The notes below the pieces were generated by a model that worked only from the letters and a program-made list of their open reading frames with translations, had not been told where the DNA came from and searched no databases. 64,000 nt of DNA. It comes from Curtobacterium sp. VKM Ac-1393 (GTDB lineage: Bacteria > Actinomycetota > Actinomycetes > Actinomycetales > Microbacteriaceae). This document shows positions 40,878 through 48,510 of the stretch, piece after piece. Numbering within the stretch: the stretch's first letter is position 1; every line of letters starts with the position of its first letter. The stretch is from contig NZ_JADKRW010000005.1 in the NCBI RefSeq assembly GCF_015350995.1, positions 124,001 to 188,000 of the forward strand, in the 5' to 3' direction. The translations under genes and the position numbers were made by a program.

Positions 40878-40883
40878 AGCGTA
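40878..40883 (-). promoter_or_regulatory. Leaderless promoter -10 (TACGCT) of the permease operon
   Basis: TACGCT on the minus strand, six bases, then the permease ATG, just after the rseP stop. Confidence 0.55.
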
Positions 40884-40895
40884 GCGCCGGAGCGA

Positions 40896-42230
40896 CTACC
40901 CGAACAGGTTCACGGGCCGCACGATGTCGGCGTAGATCAGCAGCGCGCTCATCCCCGCCAGCAACACCACGACGACCATGGTGAGCGGCATCGTCTTCGC
41001 CAGGTCGATGGGGCCCGGGTCCGCCTTGCCGACGAGCTTGAAGGATCGTCGCTTGATCGCCTCCCACAGCGCGCCGGCGATGTGCCCGCCGTCGAGCGGC
41101 AGCAGCGGCACCATGTTCAGCACGAACAGGCCGATGTTCAACGAGGCCAGCAGCCCGAGGATCGTGTACGCCTTGTCGACCACCGGCACGCCGCTCATCG
41201 ACGAGACCTCGCCGATCGCGCGGCCGACACCGACGACCGACACGGGGCTGTCCTGCGATCGCTCCTGCGCGCCGAACGCCGCGTTCCAGACGGCCACCAG
41301 GCGCTGCGGCAGGTCGATGATGAGGTGCGCCGACGCGGAGATCTGCGCACCCGTCGCGGGCAGGACCTCGGCCGGCGACTGCCGCACGAGCGACTGCCCG
41401 ATGCTGACCCCGACGACACCGACCCGCTGGGTCTTCGTCGTGCCGTCGTCGTTCGTGACGACCTTGCCCTCGGCGTCGTAGACGTCACGGGTGGCGGTCG
41501 TCGGGGTGATCTCGAGCGTCTTCCGAGCACCGTCGCGCTCGACGACGACCGTGACCTGCTCGCCGGCGGACTCCTGGAAGACCTCGGAGACGCGCGCGAT
41601 GGTCGGGTCCTGCTCGCCGTTCACCGAGAGCACGACGTCGCCGGACGCGATGCCGGCCTGCTTCGCCGGCGACTCCGCGTCGCCCGAGGTGCACTCGGTC
41701 GCCTGGCTGGTCGGCAGGACGCAGTCGACGCTCGACGTGAAGGTCGTGGTCGGTGATCCGAATCCGCACAGCAGCACGCCGAACAGCACGATGCCGATCA
41801 CCAGGTTCATCGCGGGGCCCGCGACCATCACGATGATGCGCTTCCAGGGGGTCAGTCGGTAGAAGGCACGGGAGTCGTCGCCGCCCGAGTCGGCGATCTG
41901 CTCGGCACTGGCCTGGCGGGCGTCCTGCACGAACGCCCCGTACATGCCGGTGTTCGTGATCGCGCTCGGACGGCCGGAGGCACGCGGCTTCAGCATGCCG
42001 ACCATCGAGATGTAACCACCGAGCAGGATCGGTCGGATGCCGTACTCGGTCTCACCCCGCTTGAACGACCACATGGCCTTGCCGAAGCCCAGCGAGTACT
42101 GCGTCACCTTGACGTTGAAGAGCTTCGCGAAGGACAGGTGCCCCAGCTCGTGGAGTCCGATCGAGACCAGCAGGCCGATGATGAAGACGACCACGCCGAG
42201 GACGAAGAGCAGGACGGATTCGACGGTCAC
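40896..42230 (-). CDS. rseP: Site-2 zinc metalloprotease (RseP/RipA family)
   Basis: The 444-residue intramembrane protease has the zinc site SIGLHELGHLSFAKLFNVKV in the first helix, a PDZ domain (QAGIASGDVVLSVNGEQDP) and the second metal ligand in MVPLLPLDGGHIAGALWEAI. Substrates are likely anti-sigma factors. A long insertion of about 90 residues lies between the first helix and the PDZ. I chose the GTG at 42230 because TACCCT lies exactly six bases upstream; an ATG at 42257 would start inside the promoter. dxr lies upstream. Confidence 0.9.
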   Translation of the reverse strand: MTVESVLLFVLGVVVFIIGLLVSIGLHELGHLSFAKLFNVKVTQYSLGFGKAMWSFKRGETEYGIRPILLGGYISMVGMLKPRASGRPSAITNTGMYGAFVQDARQASAEQIADSGGDDSRAFYRLTPWKRIIVMVAGPAMNLVIGIVLFGVLLCGFGSPTTTFTSSVDCVLPTSQATECTSGDAESPAKQAGIASGDVVLSVNGEQDPTIARVSEVFQESAGEQVTVVVERDGARKTLEITPTTATRDVYDAEGKVVTNDDGTTKTQRVGVVGVSIGQSLVRQSPAEVLPATGAQISASAHLIIDLPQRLVAVWNAAFGAQERSQDSPVSVVGVGRAIGEVSSMSGVPVVDKAYTILGLLASLNIGLFVLNMVPLLPLDGGHIAGALWEAIKRRSFKLVGKADPGPIDLAKTMPLTMVVVVLLAGMSALLIYADIVRPVNLFG

Positions 42231-42236
42231 CGGGAA

Positions 42237-42242
42237 AGGGTA
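42237..42242 (-). promoter_or_regulatory. Leaderless promoter -10 (TACCCT) of rseP
   Basis: TACCCT on the minus strand, six bases, then the GTG at 42230. It supports that GTG as the start. Confidence 0.5.
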
Positions 42243-42351
42243 CGGGACGCTTGCCATGACGGAGCCGAGCGCCGTCTGAGAGGTGGGACGGGCCTCTCCC
42301 CACCGGCACGGCCGTCCCGCCGCTGGCGCGTCGCGCCGGAACCGGCGGTGT

Positions 42352-42395
42352 GGGCCCAGTCCGTCACGTGGTGACCAGGCGACGGACGGGAGGCC
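42352..42395 (-). terminator. Candidate dxr terminator (imperfect hairpin)
   Basis: GGGCC (42352) pairs with GGCCC near 42392, and GTCCGTC (42359-42365) with GACGGAC (42381-42387), around a 15-base loop with internal mismatches. It lies just after the dxr stop. Confidence 0.4.
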
Positions 42396-42404
42396 CGACT
42401 CGCG

Positions 42405-43487
42405 TCAGCGGGACAGCGCGCGGTCCGCCGCGGCGCGGGCCCACTGCTCCGCCGCCAGCACGCCGTCGAGTGACGGCTCCCCCGCCGTGTGCTCCTCGAC
42501 CACGCGCTCGACGGTGTCGACGATGTCGAGGAACCCGATGGCGCCCGCGTGGAACGCGGCCACGGCCTGTTCGTTCGCGGCGTTGAACACGGCCGGGAAC
42601 GTCCCGCCGAGCGCGCCGACGCGTTTCGCGAGCGCGACCGCACCGAACGCGTCGGTGTCGAGCGGCTCGAAGGTCCAGGTGCTCGCCGTGGTCCAGTCGA
42701 GCGGCACGCCGACGCCGGGCACCCGGTCCGGCCAGGCGAGACCCAGCGCGATCGGCAGGCGCATGTCCGGCGGCGAGGCCTGCGCGATGGTGGAACCGTC
42801 GACGAACTCGACCATCGAGTGCACGATCGACTGCGCGTGCACGGTGACGTCGATGCGGTCGTACGGCACCCCGAAGAGCAGGTGGGCCTCGATGACCTCG
42901 AGTCCCTTGTTGACGAGCGTCGCGGAGTTCGTCGTGACGACGAGGCCCATGTCCCACGTGGGGTGCGCCAGCGCCTGCGCCGGGGTGACGTCGCGGAGCT
43001 GCTCGCGGGTGCGGCCCCGGAACGGGCCGCCGCTCGCCGTCAGGACGAGCCGATGGACCTCGGTGTCGGCCCCGGAGCGGAGCGCCTGCGCGATCGCCGA
43101 GTGCTCGCTGTCCACGGGGACGATCTGGCCCGGTGCTGCGGCCTGCTGGACCAGGGAGCCGCCCACGATCAGGCTCTCCTTGTTGGCGAGGGCCAGGGTC
43201 GCACCGGTCTCGAGTACCGCGAGCGTCGGCCCGAGGCCGACCGAGCCGGTGATGCCGTTCAGCACGACGTCGGCCTCGACGCTGCGCACGAGCTGTTCGG
43301 AGTCCGACGCGCCGAACGCCGTGTCGCGGACGCCGAACCGGGCTGCCTGCTCCGCGACCAGGTCACGGTTGCTGCCGGCGGTGAGGCCGACGACCTCGAA
43401 CCGGTCGGGGTTGCGGGCGACGACGTCGAGCGCCTGCGTGCCGATCGAGCCGGTGCTGCCGAGGACGACGATGCGCCGCCGGGCCAC
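42405..43487 (-). CDS. dxr: 1-deoxy-D-xylulose-5-phosphate reductoisomerase
   Basis: The 360-residue NADPH enzyme makes MEP in the isoprenoid pathway. It has the nucleotide motif [59 protein letters not shown] and [20 protein letters not shown]. The GTG at 43487 has a GAAGGG site seven bases upstream and is two bases after the FKBP stop. Confidence 0.96.
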   Translation of the reverse strand: MARRRIVVLGSTGSIGTQALDVVARNPDRFEVVGLTAGSNRDLVAEQAARFGVRDTAFGASDSEQLVRSVEADVVLNGITGSVGLGPTLAVLETGATLALANKESLIVGGSLVQQAAAPGQIVPVDSEHSAIAQALRSGADTEVHRLVLTASGGPFRGRTREQLRDVTPAQALAHPTWDMGLVVTTNSATLVNKGLEVIEAHLLFGVPYDRIDVTVHAQSIVHSMVEFVDGSTIAQASPPDMRLPIALGLAWPDRVPGVGVPLDWTTASTWTFEPLDTDAFGAVALAKRVGALGGTFPAVFNAANEQAVAAFHAGAIGFLDIVDTVERVVEEHTAGEPSLDGVLAAEQWARAAADRALSR

Positions 43488-43489
43488 GG

Positions 43490-44461
43490 TCAGCCCTTCG
43501 CGAGGATGTCGACCACGAAGACGAGCGTGGCGTTCTTCGGGATGCCGGAGCCCTCCTGCGGGTTCGCGCCGTAGGCGTCCTCCGGCGTGGCGACGATCAG
43601 GACCTGCGAGCCGACCTTCTGCCCGACGAGACCGGTGACGAAGCCCTTGATGAGCGCGCTCTCCGAGACGGTGAAGGTCGTCGGGGCACCCTTCGACCAC
43701 GAGGAGTCGAACTCCTTGCCGGTGGCGTAGACGACGCCCTTGTACTGCACCAGTGCGGTGTCGCCGTCCGCGATCGCCGCGCCGTCGCCCTGCTTCAGGA
43801 CCTCGACCGTCGTCTTCGACGGGGCCTTCACGCCGTCGGGGATCGTGATCTCCGGCTCGCCGGACGCCTTGTCCTTGACCGTCGGCAGGCTGGGATCCTG
43901 GTCCTGCGGGGTGCCGCTGGCCTTGGTGGGGGTCTGCGCGACGACGTCGGCGACGACGACGATCTCGCCGCCGGTGTTGAAGCCGAGCGCCGCGGACTGA
44001 CCGACCGCGGCGACACGGTCGCCGACCTTCGAGCAGGCGAGCAGGGCACCGAAGCCCGAGCCGCCGACCGACAGCACCTGCGGGTTGCCCTCGTCGAAGC
44101 CGACCGTACCGAGCTTCTTGGCGTCCTTGGCCTCGTAGACCGTGTACGACACCTGGGCGTAGTCACCCTCGTCCAACGATGCACCCTTGCCCGAGACGAG
44201 CTTGGTGGCCTGCGGGGTCTTCGCCGACAGGCCGGCCGCGAACTTGACCGTCGGGGCCTTCGCACCGCCGAACGAGCCGGTCGCCCGGATCGAGTCCGAG
44301 GCCTTGCCGGGGTCCGGGCAGGAGGTGATCGCCGAGGCGGTGGCGCTGGCCGTCGGGGTCGGCGAGGCCGTGGACCCGTCCGAACCGGAGCCGGAGCACG
44401 CGGCGAGACCCAGCACGACGGCGGGGACGAGGGCGATCGGGAGCAGACGCAGACGCTTCAC
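43490..44461 (-). CDS. Lipoprotein FKBP-type peptidyl-prolyl isomerase
   Basis: This 323-residue protein starts with a lipoprotein signal (lipobox LAAC, about residue 22), followed by a Ser/Thr-rich spacer, then two FKBP-like halves. The C-terminal half ([60 protein letters not shown]) is a normal FKBP domain with [20 protein letters not shown]. The first half ([20 protein letters not shown]) looks like a diverged copy. It should fold secreted proteins. It lies between the OsmC gene and dxr with short spacers. Confidence 0.92.
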   Translation of the reverse strand: MKRLRLLPIALVPAVVLGLAACSGSGSDGSTASPTPTASATASAITSCPDPGKASDSIRATGSFGGAKAPTVKFAAGLSAKTPQATKLVSGKGASLDEGDYAQVSYTVYEAKDAKKLGTVGFDEGNPQVLSVGGSGFGALLACSKVGDRVAAVGQSAALGFNTGGEIVVVADVVAQTPTKASGTPQDQDPSLPTVKDKASGEPEITIPDGVKAPSKTTVEVLKQGDGAAIADGDTALVQYKGVVYATGKEFDSSWSKGAPTTFTVSESALIKGFVTGLVGQKVGSQVLIVATPEDAYGANPQEGSGIPKNATLVFVVDILAKG

Positions 44462-44467
44462 GGGAAC

Positions 44468-44977
44468 TTAGTCTGCCCCACCCGCTGAAGAGTCCCCTGC
44501 CAATGTCGCAGCACGGACGACCGTCTCGGCGTCGTGGTGCACCGGGAACGACACCGAACGGGCGATGAAGCACAGCTGGTTGGCCGTGGCGTGCGCGGCC
44601 TCGGCGTCTGCGACCCGGTCGGCCTCGAGGATCGTCACGACCGGGTGCAACGTCGCGTCGGTGAGCTCGCCCGAGCCGTCGCGGTTCAGGTTCAGCGACG
44701 CCGTGGCCGTGTCGCGGTAGTCGACGACGGTGAAGCCCTGGGTCACCGCGACGTGCAGGTAGCTGAGCATGTGGCACTGCGCCAGCGCCGCGACGACGAG
44801 TTCCTCGGGGTTCCACCGGTCGCGGTCACCGCGGAACGTCGGGTCGGCCGAGCCGGCGACGTCGGGCTTCCCGACGGCCGACACGACGTGGTCGCGGCCG
44901 TAGTCGCGGTAGCCGGAGGTGCCGGTGCCGCGGTCGCCCGTCCAGTTGACGGAGACCTCGTAGGTGTGGTCCTGCAC
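44468..44977 (-). CDS. OsmC-family peroxiredoxin-like protein
   Basis: This 169-residue protein begins VQDHTYEVSVNWTGDRGTGT. It has the OsmC region RWNPEELVVAALAQCHMLSY with one cysteine, and a second Cys in TANQLCFIARSVSFPVHHDA. OsmC/Ohr proteins reduce organic hydroperoxides. The GTG at 44977 has a GAAGGAG site. It is divergent from the asparaginase gene and followed by the FKBP lipoprotein on the same strand. Confidence 0.9.
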   Translation of the reverse strand: MQDHTYEVSVNWTGDRGTGTSGYRDYGRDHVVSAVGKPDVAGSADPTFRGDRDRWNPEELVVAALAQCHMLSYLHVAVTQGFTVVDYRDTATASLNLNRDGSGELTDATLHPVVTILEADRVADAEAAHATANQLCFIARSVSFPVHHDAETVVRAATLAGDSSAGGAD

Positions 44978-45022
44978 GCGGGTGCTCCTTCGTCGTCGTC
45001 GCTGGCGGTGGTCCGCCCTGGC

Positions 45023-45028
45023 TAGCAT
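45023..45028 (+). promoter_or_regulatory. Leaderless promoter -10 (TAGCAT) of the asparaginase gene
   Basis: TAGCAT, six bases, then the ATG at 45035. No ribosome binding site is present. Confidence 0.55.
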
Positions 45029-45034
45029 GGCGGC

Positions 45035-46027
45035 ATGACGGTGAGCCACGAAGTCCGCACTGATCGCCATCCTCTCACCGCCGACGGGTCGGTCGAACTC
45101 GCAGTCCTGGACCGGTCGGGGTTCGACGAGAGCCGGCACATCGGCGCGGGGGTCGTGGTCGACTCCTCGGGCACCGTCCTCGACTCGGTCGGTGACGTCG
45201 ACGCCAGCATCTACCCGCGCTCGACGATGAAACCGTTCCAGGCCCTGGCCGTGCGCGGAGCCGGTGCGCTGTTCTCCGACGAGGAACTCGTCCTCACCAC
45301 CGCGAGCCACGCCGGCACGGCCGCGCACCAGGCCCTCGCGCTGCACATGCTCGAGTCGTACGACCACGTCGAGGCCGACCTCGGATGCCCGCCGGACATG
45401 CCGTTCGACCGTGCGACCGGCCGCACCATGGACGGCCCGCGCCGCCTCGCGATGAACTGCTCCGGCAAGCACGCCGGCATGCTCGCGGCCTGCCGTCTCA
45501 ACGGGTGGGACGAAGCGACCTACCTGGACATCGCGCACCCGATGCAGCAGCGGGTCCGCTCGGTGGTCGAGGACTACACGCACGAGACGGTCGACCTGGT
45601 CGGGACCGACGGGTGCGGCGCGCCCGTCTTCCCGCTCACCCTGACCGGGCTGGCACGCGGGTTCGCCGGCGTCGTCGCTCGCGCGGACGCCGACTCCGCC
45701 GCGCTGACCGACGCGGTGCTGGCGCACCCGTGGGCGATCGACGGCGTCGGCCGCGCCAACACGGTGACGATCGAGCGGCTGCAGGTGCTGGCGAAGCTCG
45801 GCGCCGAGGGCGTGATGGTCATGGGGCTGCCCGGAGGCGCCGCCGTCGCCGTGAAGGTGCTGGACGGATCGCAGCGCGCGGGGACCCTCGCCGCCCTGAC
45901 CCTGCTCCAGCGCAACGGACTGGTGGGGGCCGAGGGCGTGGCCGATGTCCTGGCGGCGACCGGCGAGCAGGTGCTCGGTGGTGGCGTCCCCGTCGGTGCC
46001 GTGCGGGTCGGTTCCGGCCTGCGCTGA
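45035..46027 (+). CDS. L-asparaginase II family protein (PF06089 type)
   Basis: This 330-residue protein belongs to the thermolabile asparaginase type II group known from Rhizobium etli, not the Escherichia coli fold. It shows SIYPRSTMKPFQALAVRGAG, LTTASHAGTAAHQALALHML, MNCSGKHAGMLAACRLNGWD and DGCGAPVFPLTLTGLARGFA. It should hydrolyse asparagine. The start is a leaderless ATG. It converges on the small membrane gene at 46033. Confidence 0.92.
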   Translation: MTVSHEVRTDRHPLTADGSVELAVLDRSGFDESRHIGAGVVVDSSGTVLDSVGDVDASIYPRSTMKPFQALAVRGAGALFSDEELVLTTASHAGTAAHQALALHMLESYDHVEADLGCPPDMPFDRATGRTMDGPRRLAMNCSGKHAGMLAACRLNGWDEATYLDIAHPMQQRVRSVVEDYTHETVDLVGTDGCGAPVFPLTLTGLARGFAGVVARADADSAALTDAVLAHPWAIDGVGRANTVTIERLQVLAKLGAEGVMVMGLPGGAAVAVKVLDGSQRAGTLAALTLLQRNGLVGAEGVADVLAATGEQVLGGGVPVGAVRVGSGLR

Positions 46028-46032
46028 GGCCG

Positions 46033-46662
46033 TCACGGGTCGAGCACCGGCAGGGTCGGTCGCAGCGCGACGCCGCGTCGGTCGGCTGGGCGGCGCACGG
46101 TGCACCCGTAGCGGGTGACCTCCACCACGACGTCCCACACCCGTGGCATCGTGCCGAGTCCCGGGACGAGGACGACCGTCCCGTGCGGGTGTCCGGCACG
46201 GTCCAGGCGAGCGAGCACCGCCGTGCCCTCGGGCAGCGGGGGAACGCGCTCCGACGGCGCACCACGGACGTCGTCGTCGCGTTCGGCGGCTGCACGGACC
46301 TGCTCGGCGATCCCCTCGAACACCGCGGCGGCGAGGACCCCGGTGCCGATGACCACGATGTGTCCCGTCACGTCGGTCTCGTCCGGCGTGCCGTCCGGTC
46401 GGTGGCCGAGCAGGAGCCGTGCCGGTCCGTCGACGCCCACGGCCCGGTCCGGCACCGGGACGCCGTGGTCGGCAGGAGCCCGTGGCTCGTCACCGCCGGC
46501 CGCCCGGGTGGACCGGTGGAGCAGGACGTCGAGGACGGCGCAGCATCCACCTGCGGCGAACAGGACGGGCCGGGACCACCCGGCGACGGGCGCCAGCAGC
46601 CCGGCCAGCACGAGCAGGATGGCCGTCCCGACCAGGACGCAGCGGGCGGCGAACGGGGTCAT
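46033..46662 (-). CDS. Two-helix membrane protein of unknown function
   Basis: This 209-residue protein has two hydrophobic segments at the N-terminus (ARCVLVGTAILLVLAGLLAP; PVLFAAGGCCAVLDVLL), then a soluble domain of about 150 residues with no motif I recognise. A third short hydrophobic stretch (VVIGTGVLAAAVFEGIA) lies near residue 110. The ATG has a GGGAG site. It follows the FHA cluster with a 70-base gap that contains an inverted repeat, so it may or may not belong to that operon. Confidence 0.7.
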   Translation of the reverse strand: MTPFAARCVLVGTAILLVLAGLLAPVAGWSRPVLFAAGGCCAVLDVLLHRSTRAAGGDEPRAPADHGVPVPDRAVGVDGPARLLLGHRPDGTPDETDVTGHIVVIGTGVLAAAVFEGIAEQVRAAAERDDDVRGAPSERVPPLPEGTAVLARLDRAGHPHGTVVLVPGLGTMPRVWDVVVEVTRYGCTVRRPADRRGVALRPTLPVLDP

Positions 46663-46675
46663 GCTCCCATCGCAG

Positions 46676-46714
46676 CAGATCGGCTACGCGGCCGGGACGA
46701 CGACGGCCGATCTG
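46676..46714. repeat. Inverted repeat between FHA gene and membrane gene
   Basis: CAGATCGGC (46676-46684) mirrors GCCGATCTG (46706-46714), nine bases each with a 21-base loop. It could be a weak terminator of the cluster or an operator. Confidence 0.4.
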
Positions 46715-46731
46715 TGGAGAAGGTCGGGCGG

Positions 46732-48510
46732 CTACTGCACCAGGAAGAACTGCTCGCCGATGTCGACCCGTGCACCGCGCTCCACGCGGTAGCGGCGACC
46801 CGGCTCGCACCGGCGGATCGAGCCGTCGATGTGCCGGACGACGGTGCCGTTGCCGGAGAACCGGTCGGACACCCACAGGTCGTCACCGTCACGGCCGAGC
46901 TCGAGGTGGGTCTTCGACACGGACTTGCCCGGGTCGTGGACCGTCAGCAAGTCGTCGTAGCGTTCCCCCGGCTGCGGACGCGGGAGTCGACCGAGCAGGC
47001 CGGTGCCGTGCACGCCGAAGCGTTCACCGGTGCTGAAGTGCAGCAGGAACGGCGCGCGCGTCGGGGTCTTGGAGACGATGCGGGTCTCGTCGACGTCCTC
47101 GTCGAGTCCGTCGACGAGTTCGTCGTCGGCCGTGCTCGACGCGACGTGGTCCGACGGTGCGGGCGGCAGCGAGGCCGTTGCCCCTCCGGGGATCGGGGGC
47201 AGTGGTGCTGCCGTGGGCGGGGCCCAGGACGCCGGTGCGTCGGCTGCTCCGAGTGGTTCGTCCGAGGGCGCAGCGTGTGCGCCGCGAGGACGCTCACCGA
47301 TCGGCGGCGTTGCACGGTCCTCGACTGCGGGACCCTCGGCGTCCGTCTCGTCGGCCTCGGACTCGGCGACGGGGATCTCGTCGTCCGGCGTGTCGGTCGT
47401 CGCCGTCCCCCCAGCCCCGGCGGACTCGACGTCGGAGTGTTCGGTCGCCCAGTCGGGACGTGCCATCGGCAGGGGCACGACCGGCCCGGTGAAGGCTGCG
47501 GTGACGGCAGGTCGCACGGCACCGCACTCACCGCAGAAGATGTCGTCCGGCTCGAGGCGGTTGCCGCACACGTGGCAGATGGTCGTGGCGTGCATGCCCG
47601 GGGTCACGAGGGGTGCTGGCCGCGGCGGGCGGCGGTCGATCAGCGGCTCGACCACGGCGGTGTCACCCGGCTGCGGCGGCGACACGACGGGTACCGCGGC
47701 GATCTGCTGGCCAGCGCCGTCCTGGACCGGCGCATCGGCGTCGGGCTCCCCGAGGGCGGACGCGTCGTGCTCGGCATCACCCGAGGAGCCGTCGGTCGCG
47801 GCGTCGCCGTCGGGTTCGAGACCAGACGCGGGCGGGATCGGCGGTACGACGGGCACGGCGGGTTCCGCCGGGGCGTCCGGTTCGGCTGCGGCGCCTCGTC
47901 CGACCCACCACGAGGGGCCGGACGGAGCTGCGGTCGGGGCAGGGGCGACGGGCGGCGCCCACACCGGCGCCGGAGCCTGGGGCGGGGTCTCGTCGGCGGG
48001 CGACGGGGACACCGGACGGTCGTCGACGGGAGCCAGCCGGGTGCGCTCGGGGTCGTCGGCGCCCGGGTCGGCGGGCTCGGAGTGGTAGGCGTCCGGGTCG
48101 AGCGGCGGCTCGGCCTCTGTCTGGACCGCCTCGGACTGCGCGGCCGCGTTCGACCAGTCGCCGAGGCCGGAGTCGGCCCCGTGCACGTGCGATGGTGCCT
48201 GCCGCGGGGCGTTGTCATCGGGACGCTGGACGGGCACCGCAGCCGGTGTCTCGGTGCCTCGGCGATCGGCACCGGTAAGCCAGGCGCGTGTCGCGGGGTC
48301 GAGCGTGGACTCCGGCAGCCAGGCGTCGGCGGCGGGGTCGGACCGGCGGCCGTGGGCATCGGGCTGCTGCAGGGGCGGCGGTGGCGCCTGCTCGACGGGG
48401 GTGGGAGCAACCGGACGACGGCTCGCACCGGCGGTCACCGCTCGTCCGCACTCACCGCAGAAGATCGCCCCGTCCGGGAGCATCGATCCACAGTGTTCGC
48501 ATCTGATCAC
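46732..48510 (-). CDS. FHA-domain protein with two zinc ribbons
   Basis: This 592-residue protein starts with a Cys4 zinc ribbon (CEHCGSMLPDGAIFCGECGR), then a Pro/Asp/Glu-rich linker of about 280 residues, a second zinc ribbon (ICHVCGNRLEPDDIFCGECG, near residue 310), another acidic linker, and a C-terminal FHA domain (GLLGRLPRPQPGERYDDLLT, SVSKTHLELGRDGDDL, DRFSGNGTVVR) with the conserved Arg, SxxH and NGT. FHA domains bind phosphothreonine, so it is a likely partner of the Ser/Thr kinase upstream in the cluster. The start overlaps the transglutaminase stop (GTGA). Confidence 0.9.
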   Translation of the reverse strand: MIRCEHCGSMLPDGAIFCGECGRAVTAGASRRPVAPTPVEQAPPPPLQQPDAHGRRSDPAADAWLPESTLDPATRAWLTGADRRGTETPAAVPVQRPDDNAPRQAPSHVHGADSGLGDWSNAAAQSEAVQTEAEPPLDPDAYHSEPADPGADDPERTRLAPVDDRPVSPSPADETPPQAPAPVWAPPVAPAPTAAPSGPSWWVGRGAAAEPDAPAEPAVPVVPPIPPASGLEPDGDAATDGSSGDAEHDASALGEPDADAPVQDGAGQQIAAVPVVSPPQPGDTAVVEPLIDRRPPRPAPLVTPGMHATTICHVCGNRLEPDDIFCGECGAVRPAVTAAFTGPVVPLPMARPDWATEHSDVESAGAGGTATTDTPDDEIPVAESEADETDAEGPAVEDRATPPIGERPRGAHAAPSDEPLGAADAPASWAPPTAAPLPPIPGGATASLPPAPSDHVASSTADDELVDGLDEDVDETRIVSKTPTRAPFLLHFSTGERFGVHGTGLLGRLPRPQPGERYDDLLTVHDPGKSVSKTHLELGRDGDDLWVSDRFSGNGTVVRHIDGSIRRCEPGRRYRVERGARVDIGEQFFLVQ

